A stretch of DNA of 64,000 bases from Erpobdella octoculata (GCA_963978895.1 OZ022240.1:19735406-19799405), one strand, 5' to 3'. Counted from the first letter of the stretch, positions 46,597-59,519 are shown. Translations and numbers: made by a program. Notes: generated by a model from the sequence alone, not told the origin.

Positions 46597-47809
46597 TTTC
46601 TTTCTCTCTTCCACCTTTTTTTCATAATTGTATTTATTTTCTTGTTATAGTTTTAAAATGTCACATTTTTCTGCAAGCGACAACTGACTGATCACTGCTA
46701 AAAAAATACAAGACAGTCCTATGGTCATCAAATGTAGTTATCAACTGTACTGCAATAAAGAAATACTAAAAAATATTTATATATAAAAAGGGAGAAAGAA
46801 GCATGACAAGAAAAAGAGAGAGAAAGAGAAAGAAAGAGAAAATTAGGAGAGAGAGAAAGATGCTAAGAATAAAAAGGAGAGAATATGAAAGGTATAATTT
46901 GAAGTTATGAAGACGGAATTGCCCAGAGCTACTGAAGCTAATTGAATCAAACGTTGCTTTGTAGCACTTTTGGCACACGTGCACTTTTACAATCACGTAC
47001 AAAAGTTTACGAATGCCGACAAATTGTAACTTTGTTTCATGGACTTCCTAATATGGGTAGTGTATATTAAGAGGTCCATGCTTTGTATTAACCACTGCCT
47101 GGGTGGTCTTTGTGAGTGCATCTGTTGATGTATTGAAAAATATTCATTGCTATTAGACATCGAAATTCTCATTAAAAATTTAAGAAAAAAATTTAATTAC
47201 TGTAAGGGACAAAGACTTAAAATTAAAAATATAATATTATTAAAAAAATAAAAATATGCTTTTATAAAATGTTCTAGGTAGTACAAAATAAATTTAAAAA
47301 AATATATAAAAGCGTGGAGAGCTTTCTTTTGCACTCCTACAATTGCAACGATTGCACCCCACGATTAATCTATTCTATACTTTTTAGAACATTTTAAAAA
47401 AGCGAATTTTTTTAATTCCATTTAATTTTTTTGCTTTAATATCCACATTTGGTATAACGTGAATCTGTGTGAAATTTCAAATTTTCTTTTTTAAGTTATT
47501 CTTTTATTTATTTAAAAACTTAATCAATCAGTTAAACAAATTTCTGAAATTAATTCAAGCAGTTAATTTAATAATGAACAACAACGCTTATTTACCTAAA
47601 TAAAATTTTCTGAAAGTTTAAAAAAATTAATTCATTATTTTATTTTCATTATTTTTTAATCAGAATAATTATTATTTCTGCACTTTTTAGCAAATAAGTT
47701 TTTTTATATATTAACTTCAAATTTTTTAAATTATTTCATTTTTTAAATAAATAATAATATTAATTTTTTAATTATGATGTAATAATTTAAATTTTAAATA
47801 GCCTTTTTT
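46592..47809. other. AT-rich spacer with an imperfect palindrome
   Basis: 47039-47079 pairs ATGGACTTCCTAATAT with ATATTAAGAGGTCCAT around a 9-bp loop, related to the perfect palindrome at 17976-18003. No gene recognised. Confidence 0.5.
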
Positions 47810-48244
47810 TAGGGGCGGATCCAAGGAGGCGAGTGGTCGCGCCCCCATTGTGGATTAGTTAAAAATAATTTACCATATATATTTATGTAATTTACATTAA
47901 AAAAATGTAAATTATGTACATAATATTTATTAATAAACTTATAAATAAAATCAATTTTAAATAAAAGTAAATTTAGTAAAGAATTAAGCTCTCAATCACT
48001 GTATACGCTCGTTTCAAACATAAAAACATTGATGGATTCCCATTTATAGCACACACATTTTTACCATTATTGGGTAGTTACATTTAAAATTTTTGTTATA
48101 GGGGGCAAATCCATTATACACGAATAAATTTGTAAACATTGGTATAAAAATTGTCAAAAAATTTTTAGGAGTGGGACTTTTCTTGCCCCTATGGGCGGAA
48201 TTTATGGATGCGCCCCCCTTAACAAAATTCTGGATCCGCCCCTG
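47810..48244. mobile_element. hAT-like MITE with GGGGCGGATCC ends
   Basis: AGGGGCGGATCCA (from 47811) and TGGATCCGCCCCTG (to 48244) are inverted copies. The flanks CTTTTTTT and CTGTTTTT match at 7 of 8 positions. No coding capacity. Confidence 0.68.
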
Positions 48245-49785
48245 CTGTTTTTTATTTTCTACAAAAAATCAAGATATTTTTGTTACGTCGTGACTTTTAA
48301 AACCCATTTCCTGAATTTCAAAATTTCTCACTTTCCTTTTTATTTTTTTATTGCAAACCAAAAAGCGAATTTTTATTCAAAGAAAACTTTCCATCTTTTC
48401 TGTGATTTTCTGAAAACCTAACGACGCGATTGCCCCAAGCTATTCGCTTTCTCATTGGCTGACAAATCATCCGCCCACGTGGCTAATTAGTCTTGATGGA
48501 CATTTAGCGGATTTTTCAGGAACCAATAGGAGGGCTGCATGGTCAAATATCTAAATTCCATACTGTCCTTTTGAAACCGGCCAATGAGAGAAAAGAAAAA
48601 TTTTAGTAATGTTTTCCAGGTCACAGAGTTATCTGGGAAAGCTTCCATTTTGTTTTGAACTCCAACAATTTCATAGAGAAGTTTTTTTATAGCTTCATAA
48701 AACAAATAAGCAAAATGGTTTCATCTTTTCAAGATGACATTCGATTCAGTTAGCAGACTGCAATGTCAGATTATTATCAAGATTGTTAAAACTAAATATA
48801 TCAATATATATATATATATAATTGAAAATTGTTGTGGAATATAAAATTTGAAGTAATAATTAAAAATATTAAGCAATAAAAGATGTCAACATGTTATTTG
48901 ATTGTTCTAAATAAGTTAAATAAGACCATTTTGATTGAAGGATTACTTCCATCTCACCAGGTTTGTTTCAAATTTTCTTTTATTTTCGAGTTAATAAAAT
49001 TTTATTTTTTCCTAATTTGTTGAAATTTTAAAATATTTTAATTGTTTTTTAGTCTAAGAAGTGGAGTTGGACAAAACCATTTTCAGACTATCTTGTAATT
49101 TGTAATAATTATTTTTTCAACTTACAACGTTCCAATTAATGATTTATTACTAAACATTGAAAAAATATCTCAATCTTTTTTATAGACTAAATTGGCCCTC
49201 TGTGCGCCAAATAAAATCTGCTTTTTAACAATTTTAAGGTTTTTAGTTTTATCTGTTATGTTATTAGAGTCATTTTTGAGCATATTATTATAAAATGGTT
49301 TGTTGACGGCAACATGTAACCAGAGGTTTTTGAAAATTAAAAAAAATATTCTTAAGTTTCATTGAAGAAAATACACCTATTTTATTAAAAACATGTTTGT
49401 TGTGTTTAATTCGAAATTATCTCGTTCTGCTTATATTTTAAAATTTAGAATACAATTTTACTGATTTCAACTAAAATTGAAGAATTGTGTCAAAACTTGT
49501 CTATATTAAATTAAACTAAAAGTAAATATAATCTTCAATCTTCAATAACAGAAATATGACCAATAATCAACCATTCATATTTTATGTCCTATATAAAACG
49601 TTTCATATACATTTTTATGTAAAATTTATTCAGTTTGTAGGTTTGTTAGAAATTTTTATTGCGATGTTAGGTGGACATGCAATCATCACTGTTTAATTTC
49701 CATCATTTATAACAGGACACAAATGATCACCTGTAATTTACAAAATAAGGAAAACAATATCTTTAAAAAATCATATAGATGGTGA
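48245..49785. other. AT-rich spacer without a recognised gene
   Basis: Apart from the motif cluster at 48440-48600 I see nothing supportable here. Confidence 0.45.
48440..48600. promoter_or_regulatory. Candidate promoter-like cluster: three CCAAT boxes and a CACGTG
   Basis: ATTGG at 48454-48458 (inverted CCAAT), CCAAT at 48523-48527 and 48581-48585, and CACGTG at 48477-48482, in non-repetitive sequence. NF-Y-type promoters often have CCAAT boxes spaced some tens of bases apart. It lies 3.8 kb before the first recognised TFAP2 exon on the same gene side, so it could serve an upstream TFAP2 exon. This is inference only. Confidence 0.25.
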
Positions 49786-49789
49786 ATGA

Positions 49790-50640
49790 GAAAGTTTTTG
49801 AACTTTAAATGCAGAGGTATGTGGTTGGCAAATGACATATCCATCCGTCGTATGCTTGCTTTACTCTTTTAAGTTCTCGGTCGTAATTGACCAGATTTGT
49901 ATGTTGTTAACTAGAACACTTTGGACACAAGTTTTGTACAGTTTTTTCATGTTAAATATTGCACCACTGGTAGTTAAGATTAATTTTTTAATTTATCCCT
50001 GTGTCTTCTGCACCTCGTCCTGCACTTAGTTTGTCACCCAAGTGACTGGACTTGGTCAAACACTCCACCTTTACGTCTAGCTCAATATCAGCCTCATCCA
50101 GCCTTTCTTTCTGATCAGAACTACCAGTCACAGATCTCTTACAGCGGAAGCCAACAAAATCTGTCTAACTACTCAAAATTCCGCTTCATCTTTTATGCAC
50201 CGAACTCTTACAATCCACACAACTAATAAACTTTCGAACCACCATCTTCTCTGTTCACACCGCATAGCCATTTATTTAATTTTTCAGCTGTCCTTTTCCT
50301 TCCCGACATCTTATGATTTTTATCTTAACAGCATTCATCCTATGCAGCTAATAAAACCAGATCATCGGCATATGATCCCATGGGCAGTTTGTTCTGAACT
50401 TTTTAGATACGGCCTCTCTAATACAATGAAAAACAGCGATGAACTGAGAACTGAACCCTAATAATCTGTTGCCGCCTCCATGCTCTGAAACCATCACTTT
50501 TTCCCATTCACTCTCATCACTGTCACTGCATTATCATACATACATGGGAAATATTCATCCATACCTAAATTTGTCATCTCTAAATGCCCACCAAAATCTT
50601 TTTCAGGGTACCGATACCAATCGAACGCTTTGATAAATTG
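49790..50640 (-). pseudogene. Very old LINE reverse transcriptase
   Basis: Read on the minus strand from 50640: a segment around DLGMDEYFP, then GSYADDLVLLAA (motif C, YADD) near 50370, a zinc-finger-like region with KMSGRKRTAEKLNKWLCGVN, then KVECLTKSSHLGDKLSAGRG near 50060 and SVLVNNIQIWSITTENL near 49890. The order fits the RT core to thumb of one LINE group, with many stops and frameshifts. Confidence 0.65.
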
Positions 50641-52435
50641 AAAAAAAGACGGCTGGTGAGGTTAGTGAATAAAAAAGTTATGTGATTTAGGAACCAAGGA
50701 TGTACTACGTGACTGGTGAATGAATAAGTAAGAAGTTTGTTAAAAAAAAGTGTGAAGTTGGCGAATGAGAAATAATGTGGTTAGTGAATGCTGAGGTGTT
50801 CGTTCAGGAATGAAGTTTGTGTTTACTGTTATTACAAATGAATAGGTGTGCATCTTAAGAAAAATAACCATAAACAAGTGAAGCAAAAACAAAGTTTTTT
50901 TAAAACACACTTTTATATTTTTTTACTACATAAACAACAAACATATTAGATAGACAATAAATAGTTTGACGAAAATATCACAAATAATTATTTATTTAAA
51001 TTTTGTCCAATCGATCCGAAAATTTTATAGAATGCATTATTAATTAGTTCGGAGGTATCTTTAAATTTTGAAGTCTCTAGCTCATTGGTAAGTTTAAAAT
51101 CGATTGCAAAATTGGACGACAGACAGAGAATTCAAGTTAAGTCAAAGTGTGTAAAAAAACAAAACGTTTTATACAAAACACTGTGTATTATTTTAAGTTT
51201 ATAATTAATTATTGGCAGTTTTACAGCTTAAAAAACCATCAAATTTATATGAGAGTTTTTTTTCATATTTTTCTTTGAAACAAAATTAAAAATTATTTTT
51301 CTATTTTATTTCATTAAATGTTATTGTTTTCCTCATTTTGAAGTAAAAAACTTGTGAAATTCAAAAGGAAAAATCCAAAACAGAAAATGCCGAGTGTCTG
51401 AGTTTGACAGATCCAGATAAGATTAACGAGATTAAGAGGGCGTGGTCATTTTGAGTGAGTGAATAAATGGGTGGATGTGTGAGTGAATTAGTGGGTGGAT
51501 GTGTGAGTGAATTAGTGGGTGGATGTGTGAGTGAATTAGTGGGTGGATGGATGAGTGAATTAATGATTTAATGAGTAAGTAAATAGTAGTATAAAAAAGT
51601 ATAAAACTATGTCACCAGCCCGTGAAAAATAGAGGTAAATAATAAATTAATAGTTTCGTTAAAACATTAAAAAAATAATTAAAGAAGTAACATTTAAAAT
51701 GTTTCAAAGCACATCCGGTAATTAGTAATCATCATCATCACCACCAATCATCAGGCACGCCTTATCGATTCGCAAGCAAACGACCTGAGGGCGAATGAAT
51801 AACCTCCATTCATTGGAGCGTGGAGAGTTACAGAGATTGAAGAAGTATTCTTTCTTTTGATGAGAATCAATCAGTTGAATTGTGTTTTTCAGTTGTCCAC
51901 ACAACATGCATACATACATACTGTATTACACAAACACACACTCACACACACACAAGCATACATGGCTGAACAAATAGCTACTCCGTCAGTGCGCATGTCC
52001 AGTGTTCCGGCATGCGCGAAAACATGCGTCGTTGAACTGCGGGGTTTCCGATTCTCCACTTGGCAAATTTCCAGAAGAGAAATTAAGAAAAAAGTTCATA
52101 ACCTTTGTATGCTATTTGTCAATGTTGGTTGGTTCAATTTAAAATTATAAAAATAATATATTCACTTTCTTTATATATTCCGTAAAATGCGAACCGGTTG
52201 GCAGATTATTTTGCAACTTGAACACAAACCACTACCTGATCATGTTCCTTAAATGCATCGAATTTTAATAAAATTGGTTCAGGGGTTTAAATTTGACGTC
52301 GATACAGACATACATATAATCATTTTTATAAATTAAATTGTTCATCAAATATGCAGGATGTGTTTGATACGATTCATGCGACATAACTGAATTTTACAAT
52401 TCCAACATCTCCACCACTTTGATTGATCTCACAAA
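50641..52435. other. Spacer upstream of the TFAP2 exon
   Basis: Contains a 24-bp minisatellite at 51456-51560 (unit GTGGGTGGATGTGTGAGTGA + ATTA). The untranslated part of the TFAP2 exon and its acceptor or promoter should lie near 52160-52435 but cannot be fixed from sequence; an in-frame TGA at 52424 closes the frame before the ATG. Confidence 0.45.
51456..51560. repeat. 24-bp minisatellite
   Basis: Four imperfect copies of a GTGGGTGGATGTGTGAGTGA-ATTA unit. Confidence 0.85.
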
Positions 52436-53068
52436 ATGCACGGGGATTTCCAGCCACCCTATTTTCCTCCCCCTCACGGACACCCTCTACAAGCCCCTCC
52501 CATTCAAGGCGTTGATTTCCAGCCTCAATATCATCCACATCACACTCATCACCCATCTCATCACCACTCACACCACCACCACCTGATGACTCAAGATCCA
52601 TACTCTCTACATTTCAATCACTCGTCATACTACGGAAGCGGAAGTGGCTCTGTTGGCAACAGCGTCAGCAGCGGCAACGTCATCGGTGGTAACAACGGCT
52701 GCAGCACGGGTGGCAACAGCAGCTTTCCATATTCTTCCCATCACAACTTGATCGATAGTTACTGTAGTAGTGGTAGCGGTGGCGGCAGTGGTGTCGGCGG
52801 CACGAACGTCAACAACGGACGATTGAGTTCTTTCGGGGCATTCGACGTGAGACGTGTAACCAATGGCAACTCCAACAACGGAAATCTTCATCTCTTGACG
52901 CAGCAAAATCAGCAACAGTTGCAACAACAAGACCAACAAAATGGTCAGCATCATTTTCACCACCATCACACCATCGACCTTTCGCGTGACCCAACCACTC
53001 TTTTTGGATTGGCTAGCGGAGGAGCCGGAGGAGGAGTTATCGGTCTTGATGATGATCTCATTATGCAG
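52436..53068 (+). CDS. TFAP2: TFAP2 (AP-2) transcription factor, N-terminal activation-domain exon
   Basis: ATG at 52436 (CAAAATGC) opens 211 codons to a consensus donor CAG/GTAAAA at 53068. Retaining the intron would add two codons and stop at TAG. Residues 3-13, GDFQPPYFPPP, match the PY motif region (ADFQPPYFPPP) of vertebrate AP-2. A His-rich run, DPYSLHFNHSSYYG, a Gly/Ser-rich stretch, a Gln-rich run and a second His run follow, ending GLDDDLIMQ. AP-2 factors bind GCC(N3)GGC-type sites as dimers and control ectoderm, neural-crest-like and sensory development. This exon holds the transactivation domain only. Low-complexity runs make its own similarity weak apart from the PY motif, but the DNA-binding exon at 63666 confirms the gene. 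An upstream coding exon, as in vertebrates, is possible as an alternative start. Confidence 0.83.
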
Positions 53069-53224
53069 GTAAAATAGTAATTATTTTTTTAATTAATTAA
53101 TTATTCCAATTATGAAATGTGGACCTAATTTCACGTAAATAGCTTAAAATAAATTATTTTTTATTCTTACCAACAAGTGATACTATGAATAGTAACATTT
53201 ATTTGTTAATCAAACTATTTACTA

Positions 53225-53295
53225 GAAGTAAGTAGATAATACCAGACGTTGCCCAGATTTTTTTTTATTTTCTCACAGTATTTCTTTCCTTCCTT

Positions 53296-53338
<43 letters not shown>

Positions 53339-53510
53339 TTCTATTTGGTTCTTTTTCTTTATTTCTTTTTCTCTATTTCTCTATTTCCCTATTTCCCTAT
53401 TTCTTTCTCTCTCTTTTCCTCACCCCCAGTAATTGTTATTTTATTTTCGAAAAAGAGCCTGCCTGCACCAGCCGTTTGCAACCCAAGCTAGACCACTGGG
53501 TTAATTGCCA
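53225..53510. repeat. Degenerate HelB-like end and (CT)n tract
   Basis: AATACCAGACGTTGCCCAGA resembles the HelB terminal hairpin with several changes. A CT microsatellite at 53301-53335 and CTATTTCCC repeats follow. The Helitron reading is tentative. Confidence 0.4.
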
Positions 53511-53639
53511 TTTCTATTATTTCTCTAATAATTCGTGCGCTCTGCACATCTCCATTGTTACGTAATTTCAATTGTGTCTGCGCCACACTTTCTTATTGGC
53601 TGACCCCGCTCAGGCTAGTTATATATAAGGTTGAGCTGG

Positions 53640-54105
53640 AAAGCCAAATGGTCGAATGTCCCATTGTCAGAGCGGCCACATACCGCAGTTGATGTTCTGC
53701 AACATTGTCAATATTCCATCTACCCGCAAATAAATACGCTGCTGAAACTCTTCACCACTTGCCCCCTTTCTTCCGCGACAGCCGAGAGATCCTTCTCAAC
53801 TATGCTCAGACTCAAATCTGATCTACGCACCACAATGGGCCAGACAAGATTGAATGGGCTTGCCCAGATGACCATCAATCGCGATGATTGAAGAAGCCGT
53901 CATCGACATTTCTTCGCAGAAAAAACGTCGGCTGAATTTGATATTTTAATTTACTGTTTCAATTTAAATGTTTTATAATATGTTATTACTAATTATTACT
54001 GAAATTTTCTTGATTTTTGTGGGTCGTAAATTTGTCAGAAAACTCCTTACTAATCAGTTTCCCCCCTCCCGCAAAAAAAAACTTTCTGGCTGCGCAGTGG
54101 AATAA
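53640..54105 (+). pseudogene. hAT transposase C-terminus, sister of 30130-30334
   Basis: LSERPHTAVDVLQHCQYSIY, then PLSSATAERSFSTMLRLKSD and GQTRLNGLAQMTINR, is a better-preserved dimerisation domain than the copy in the other hAT element. Downstream non-coding DNA (TTTTTGTGGGTC, AACTCCTTACTAATCAGTTT) also matches 30420-30470, so both come from one family. The catalytic domain is missing. Confidence 0.78.
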
Positions 54106-54985
54106 CTAAAAGATTTGTTAAAAATTGCTTAAAACCCACTTCAAGCTTTGTAAGGCAAATTTCATTTAAATTTTGTTACGCTATAAAATTTCATGTTCGT
54201 AAATAAGGGCCTGGAGTTAGTGTTTTGGCCATAAAAAGTAAAACAAAGAACAATTTCTTTAAAACTCATCCATCTTTTTATGCTCTTGGAAAACTACCTC
54301 CATGACAAATTTTGCTCAAATTAGCCCAGCAGTTTGGGTTTATATAAAAGACAAGCTGGCAGTCATTTTTATATGTAAAGATTAATTAATTAATTATTTC
54401 ATTCATTCATTCCAGAAGTGTCCGTGCGTTCATTTTGAGGGACCCAACCCACCACAAGATCGAAATTCCTGACCCAACCCAACCCAACACAACAACAACA
54501 ACAATTCTGAAAACAAGCATACTAACATGTAAAAATTTTAAAATACATCAAGAGTGGCTCAGAATGCATGCACCATCTAATCAGGGGCGTCATTTCAGCA
54601 AAACCTTAAATGGAGTGTGTAAAAAAATTTATAAATCCCACAAATTCCAAAATGTTACTTTTCTCATGCTATATTTTTCTTCCAAAAATAGCGGATAGCC
54701 GGAGAGGGGGTAGAAGTAAATACTTTTAAAAATATTTATCCAAACTTCACACTTTTTCTCCAAAAAAACTGGGACTGAAGAAAAAGGTAAGTTGTAGCTA
54801 GTGATGGATTTATGGGAGGACCCACATCGTGTGCCCTCGTTCATCAGTTGATTTTGGAGGCAAAAGTGTTTAAGGTTTTTACACAAATCATCAGCTCTGT
54901 TTGGTAGAAAATTTACAGATATGATTTTATAGAGGCGTATTCCTTATAGAGGTGTGCACGATAAATATTAACTGTCCATTTCAAC
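54106..54985. other. Spacer without a recognised gene
   Basis: A CAACCCAACC-type tract at 54448-54515 and CAGGGGCGTCATTTCAGC at 54588, which looks like a MITE left end with no partner found. Confidence 0.45.
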
Positions 54986-54989
54986 AAGT

Positions 54990-55345
54990 ATATCTTGGTT
55001 TACTTTAAACCAATCACGCATATTCAATGATTTTTCCATCCTTTTGCGTCTGCCAGCTGTCAAAATCCTAAAAAAGCTTGCGAAGCTGGTGCCGATATCA
55101 GATCCAACGCAATCAGAGGACTGAAGTATTCAGCTGTTGCTTCTGGTACAAGAACTCAATTGAGGAGAGGCTGTAATTATATGGGGATGAGCTGACTTCT
55201 TTAATATATTGTGTGAGATAGTTTTTTAGGAGTACAGCATCCACATCAAGAACCAATTGCCTTGTTGACTGTCCAGCCAGTTTTGCTGAAAGCAGGGGAA
55301 AATCTTTCATTGTTGAGTGGACGGTCGACAATTGCGGTTGACTTG
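54990..55345 (-). pseudogene. hAT transposase C-terminus (second hAT family)
   Basis: Minus strand: a 72-codon open stretch (55331-55113) and, in an overlapping frame, IALDLISAPASQAF, a frameshift, then LTAGRRKRMEKSLNMRDWFKVN. These correspond to the APASQAYVER and TAGKRNR blocks of hAT dimerisation domains. The ER-FS core between them is deleted. Confidence 0.65.
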
Positions 55346-55764
55346 ATGGCTGCTTATGTAGATAGGGTTGGAATTTAACTTATACACATAAAATATGTTT
55401 CAACTGAAAACAAATTACATAAATAAGTTAAAATCAAGTATTTCTAAAAAATTTATCATGCTAGCTACATTATCGAGAGTACTTATACTATCAACTATAT
55501 TACTATATAATCTTTTAGTAAAGTATACTATAGTAGCAAGGTATTTAAGGCCACAAGGCTGAATCGGAAGATCACACAGGCTCCAGTGAGACTGGAAGAG
55601 ACTGCGTCAAACAGTCAAAAGAGTTACCATTAGTTCATGCTTTACCAGCAATTTTTTAATTATAACTAGCATTTTAAATAATTCTGTATATATAAAAAAA
55701 TGCATAAATGTGAGCACAAGCTAACAACCCTTCATTTAGCAGCAAAGTCATTTTATGCGAAAAT

Positions 55765-55960
55765 ATGCTTATTTAGTTTGAAGAAAACTTTCATCTCAAA
55801 AGATTTCTTCATTCGATTACGACGCAAAAAATCCGCTCAACGTACGCCTGAGAGTTTGGTGCTGTAACCAAATCTTGGACAAGCATGAACAGTTTACTGT
55901 AGCACCGTTTCTTATCTTTCCAGAAGTCAAGCGCATTGTCTTAAGCAATATTGTCACCAT
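55765..55960 (-). pseudogene. hAT transposase C-terminus, second remnant
   Basis: Minus strand: ALDFWKDKKRCYSKLFMLVQ, DLVTAPNSQAYVERIF, then after a frameshift RRNRMKKSFEMKVFFKLNK. Same domain as 54990-55345 but a different break point, so these are two copies rather than one split copy. Confidence 0.7.
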
Positions 55961-58234
55961 CCATAATGTACCAATTTAGTTGACCTAGAACATTACCAAT
56001 ATTGCTGGATTCTGTAGAAATATCAGAAATTCTAAGTTTATCATTAAGAAACTTGAAACGCTAGAGAGCTATGCGATAATCTATATAAGCATCATTTCAA
56101 AAAATTTCTGACTGTGTTAATGAGAGCGAGCGGAAACTTCCTAGCATTCAGCAATAATTCTGAACTAAAAAACAGGGATGGATTCAGTAAGCAAGCTGCT
56201 GTTGGAGCAGCTGTAGCGGATTTAAGGGGGGCGCCCCCGTTCCGCCCTCCAATAAACATTTTTTATTTATTTATACAATTTGTGGTTATCTGGATATAGC
56301 TTGACGCATCTTTTCTATTGTTCGTATAAGCGGAAAGGTCGCATAATGCATTTTTTTAGTAAAACATAAAATTAATGGTTAATACCTCTTATGCTAAGGT
56401 TTTGGTACACGGGGACAAAGTCCAGCAAATGCGCTCCTAGAAATTTCTTCTAAGAATAGCTGATGACCCGGGGATGGAGTCGCAGGTACTTTTTTCAAAA
56501 TTTTTCCAAAATATCATGGACTTATGTCTTTAACAATTGCTGATAACTGGGAGTAGTCGTAAGTATTTTTTCAAGCAATTTCGGCGCTCCTTTCAAAAGG
56601 CTTTTTGTGCTCCTTCCACAAGACGTGCAATCGCGTAACTATGGTTTTTGGCACCCGGGGAAAGTCTAAAGCCCAGTTCACACTGACGAGTTTTTGCTGG
56701 TACCAGTCGTTTGGCATCCGAATCTGGAGTGTGTGTCACGAAAAACGGTTCCAGAAATTATGTTACTGCTTTGTCTGAAATTATGATACGTTTGAAGTTA
56801 GATTTGGGCTTTCGCTTAAGTAACTCAGCTTTAAAAAAACCGGCAAATTGTGTCATGGTCTCTGGCACCAATTAAATTATCATAATCTATACAACAGTTT
56901 AGGCGAACAGGAGCTAGATGAAAAACCGGTCAGTGTGTACGCACCTAAAGGAATGCGCCCCTAGAAAATTACATCTGTTAACTTTTCCTCCAAAATAGAT
57001 GATTTCCGGGAGGGGGCAGTCCTAAGTACTTTTCTCAAATTTTTTTCGAAAAACACACTTTTGCATCAAAAAATAACTGATGACCGAGGGGGACGTATGC
57101 GTAGGTACTTTTTTTCAAAATTTTCCCAATACTTTATACACTTTTGCTTCCACTGATATTGCATCCCCCTTTGGCGCCCCCTGGCCAAAAGCGCCCGGGG
57201 CGGCTGCTTCCTTCCCCTCATTACATTACTAGACACGTGTTCCAATGCTCCTAGCTAGGCTTCTATAAAAATTTAGTAAAGTGAAGATTCACAATGCATA
57301 TTTTCTTTGTGAAAATGCATGGCGCCCATTGATCTCAGAATTCTGTATTCGCCCCTGAACAGGAATTATATTTTCTGAATCTGGTTTGAGAACAAATTCA
57401 AATCAATTTTTTAAATCCTTAATCATAATTCTGGCAAGTTTATTTGATCTTTTCTATTGTTATAAATGACATTCTAGGTTGAACAACGTCAACAACGACT
57501 TTCAACAATTTTTGCTCGTAAATTAATTTTCGTTGTTATTTTTATTCAGTTTGATTTTTTTAAACTTTGTATTATTCAATTATCGCTCGCAAATTAATTG
57601 CTCCATAGGCGTGAGAGAACTTTATGCGGTGAGGGGGCAAGTCTGGTCTGTCCAAAAAAGTATTAATAATCCAATGTCTAAAAAAACCCACAGGTACTTT
57701 TCCCAAAGATTTTTGCTGCTTGGTAACTCTGGGTCCCTATCGGTCTTTCATCCCCTGCGCCTGGGCCCAGTGAGTCCATTCAGTAATCCGGCACTATATG
57801 TATATATGTATGTTTGTAATTTCGTGTAAAGCTGTTAGGTGGCGCTGCAATAACAAAATCTACTCACAGCCTCACTCACTAACTCAGTCTGGAACGCTGA
57901 CACGTGGTTCAACAAAGTCAACGTTTAATAAGCCCATCCTTATGCAATCATAATGAACATTGTAATCCAGGGGCGCAACTAGGGGGGACAGGAAGGGCTT
58001 GCGCCCCCAGGCCAAATCGGAGGGCCCTGCAATTTTTCCAAATTCGATTAGTTTTTCTTTGGGTGGTGGGTGCTACATTTATTCATAAACTTATTTTTTT
58101 AACATTTGCTACAACTGGTTTAAGACTGAGTTTGACTATCTTCAGTTTGCAGTCTTTCTTTTCTTTCATTAATAAATTATTAAAGATTTTGTATTTCTTA
58201 CAAAATCACTCAAAGTTTCCCACAGTTGTGGCGT
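55961..58234. other. Intronic spacer with MITE-like G+C-rich patches
   Basis: GGATTTAAGGGGGGCGCCCC at 56219, TTGGCGCCCCCTGG at 57171, ATTCGCCCCTG at 57348 and CAGGGGCGCAACTAGGGGGG at 57968 resemble hAT-MITE ends, but no pair with a target duplication could be assigned. No coding exon recognised. Confidence 0.4.
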
Positions 58235-59519
58235 AGATGATCTGGATCCTTATATCATTCAAATTAGCCAATATTTTGTCCTATATTATCAACGTCTAAC
58301 TAGTTACTGGTACCTTTCCTAATAAACTTAAAATTGCAAAAATAGTCCGAATATATAAATCTGGCTGTAAATCATCTGTCTGTAATTATAATCGTATATA
58401 TTTTCTAAGTGCAAATTCAATAATTAATGATTTTCAATTTGGTTTTTGAGCTGGCTATTCCAGCTATATGCCAATAATGCAGATGTATGACCACGTCTTT
58501 CAAAACTTAGAAAATAATTATTTTTGTATAGGTATATTTTTTGATTTGAGCAAAGCTTTTGATACAGTGAATCATGAAATTTTACTAAACAAATTGCACT
58601 ATTATGGTGTTTGCAATGCAGCTATTAAATGGTTTGAGAGTTACTTTTTAATAGAAAACAATATTCTATAAACGCAGGTGTTCAACCCTAAATAAAATAA
58701 CTTGCGGAGTGCCCCAGGGCTCAATATTAGGTCCACTTTTGTTTATCCTTTATATTAATGATATTGTCCATTCGACAAAGTTTTTTAACTTTTTTCTATT
58801 TGCAGATGACACAAATGCACTAGCAGCAGATAATAATCTTAAGGACCTAATTAGTAAAACCAATACCGAACTGAAATTAGTTTCGGACTGTTCAAAAGTA
58901 ATAAACACTCACTTAATGCAGCAAAAACTAACTTCAGAGCATTCCACAAACATCGCTCTACGCTTATGCCAGCAGCCTCTATAGACATTTTTATCGAAAA
59001 CTCTCGGATAATTAATGTATCTTTCACTAAGTTTCCAAGTGTATATATCAATGAATTTCTTACATGGGATATATAAGTAGTGTAGGTAAAAAAGTTTCTC
59101 GCAATATTGGTGTTCTCTACAAGTCTTCTTATCTATTAAGCAAATCTACTTTACTTACTATTTACTACTCTTTTATCTATCCTTACCTCAACTATTGTAA
59201 TATTATATGGTGCCCAGCATCCAAGAAAGCAAGAAGACAATTGTCAACCCTGCAGAAACGGTGCATAAGAGTCATCTTCAAGGCACCCCGTTTTGCTTCT
59301 ACTTCCACATTTTTTGACCAAGGACAATTGTTGAAATTGTACCAAATTTATATTTATCAAACTTTAATTTTTATGTTTAGATGTTTTAATAATGAAATAC
59401 CCGCAATATTTACAAATTACTTTATTTTATCAAAAAATGTCCATTCTAACAACCTACGTATTGATAATGTTAGAATAGGTACTTATAAAACTAATCTTCG
59501 AAAATATTTCATTAAATAG
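58235..59519 (+). pseudogene. CR1/Jockey-like LINE reverse transcriptase, frameshifted
   Basis: FFDLSKAFDTVNHEILLNKL (motif A) at 58525, GVPQGSILGPLLFILYINDI (motif B, intact) at 58705, FLFADDTNALAADNN (motif C, FADD) at 58790, then the thumb region at 59064-59519 (YPYLNYCNIIWCPASKKA, LQKRCIRVIFKAPR). Frame changes near 58440, 58670 and 58900-59060. The element ends after a 300-bp 3' region near 59815. Confidence 0.82.

Noticed and set aside
55113..55331. 72-codon minus-strand frame as a small host gene
   Set aside because: It overlaps and continues into hAT transposase motifs in the next frame.
57630..57700. Possible TFAP2 exon 3 ending before GTACTT at 57693
   Set aside because: The encoded residues near the donor (CLKKPT) match the expected VIKKGP peptide only loosely, and there is no good acceptor upstream.
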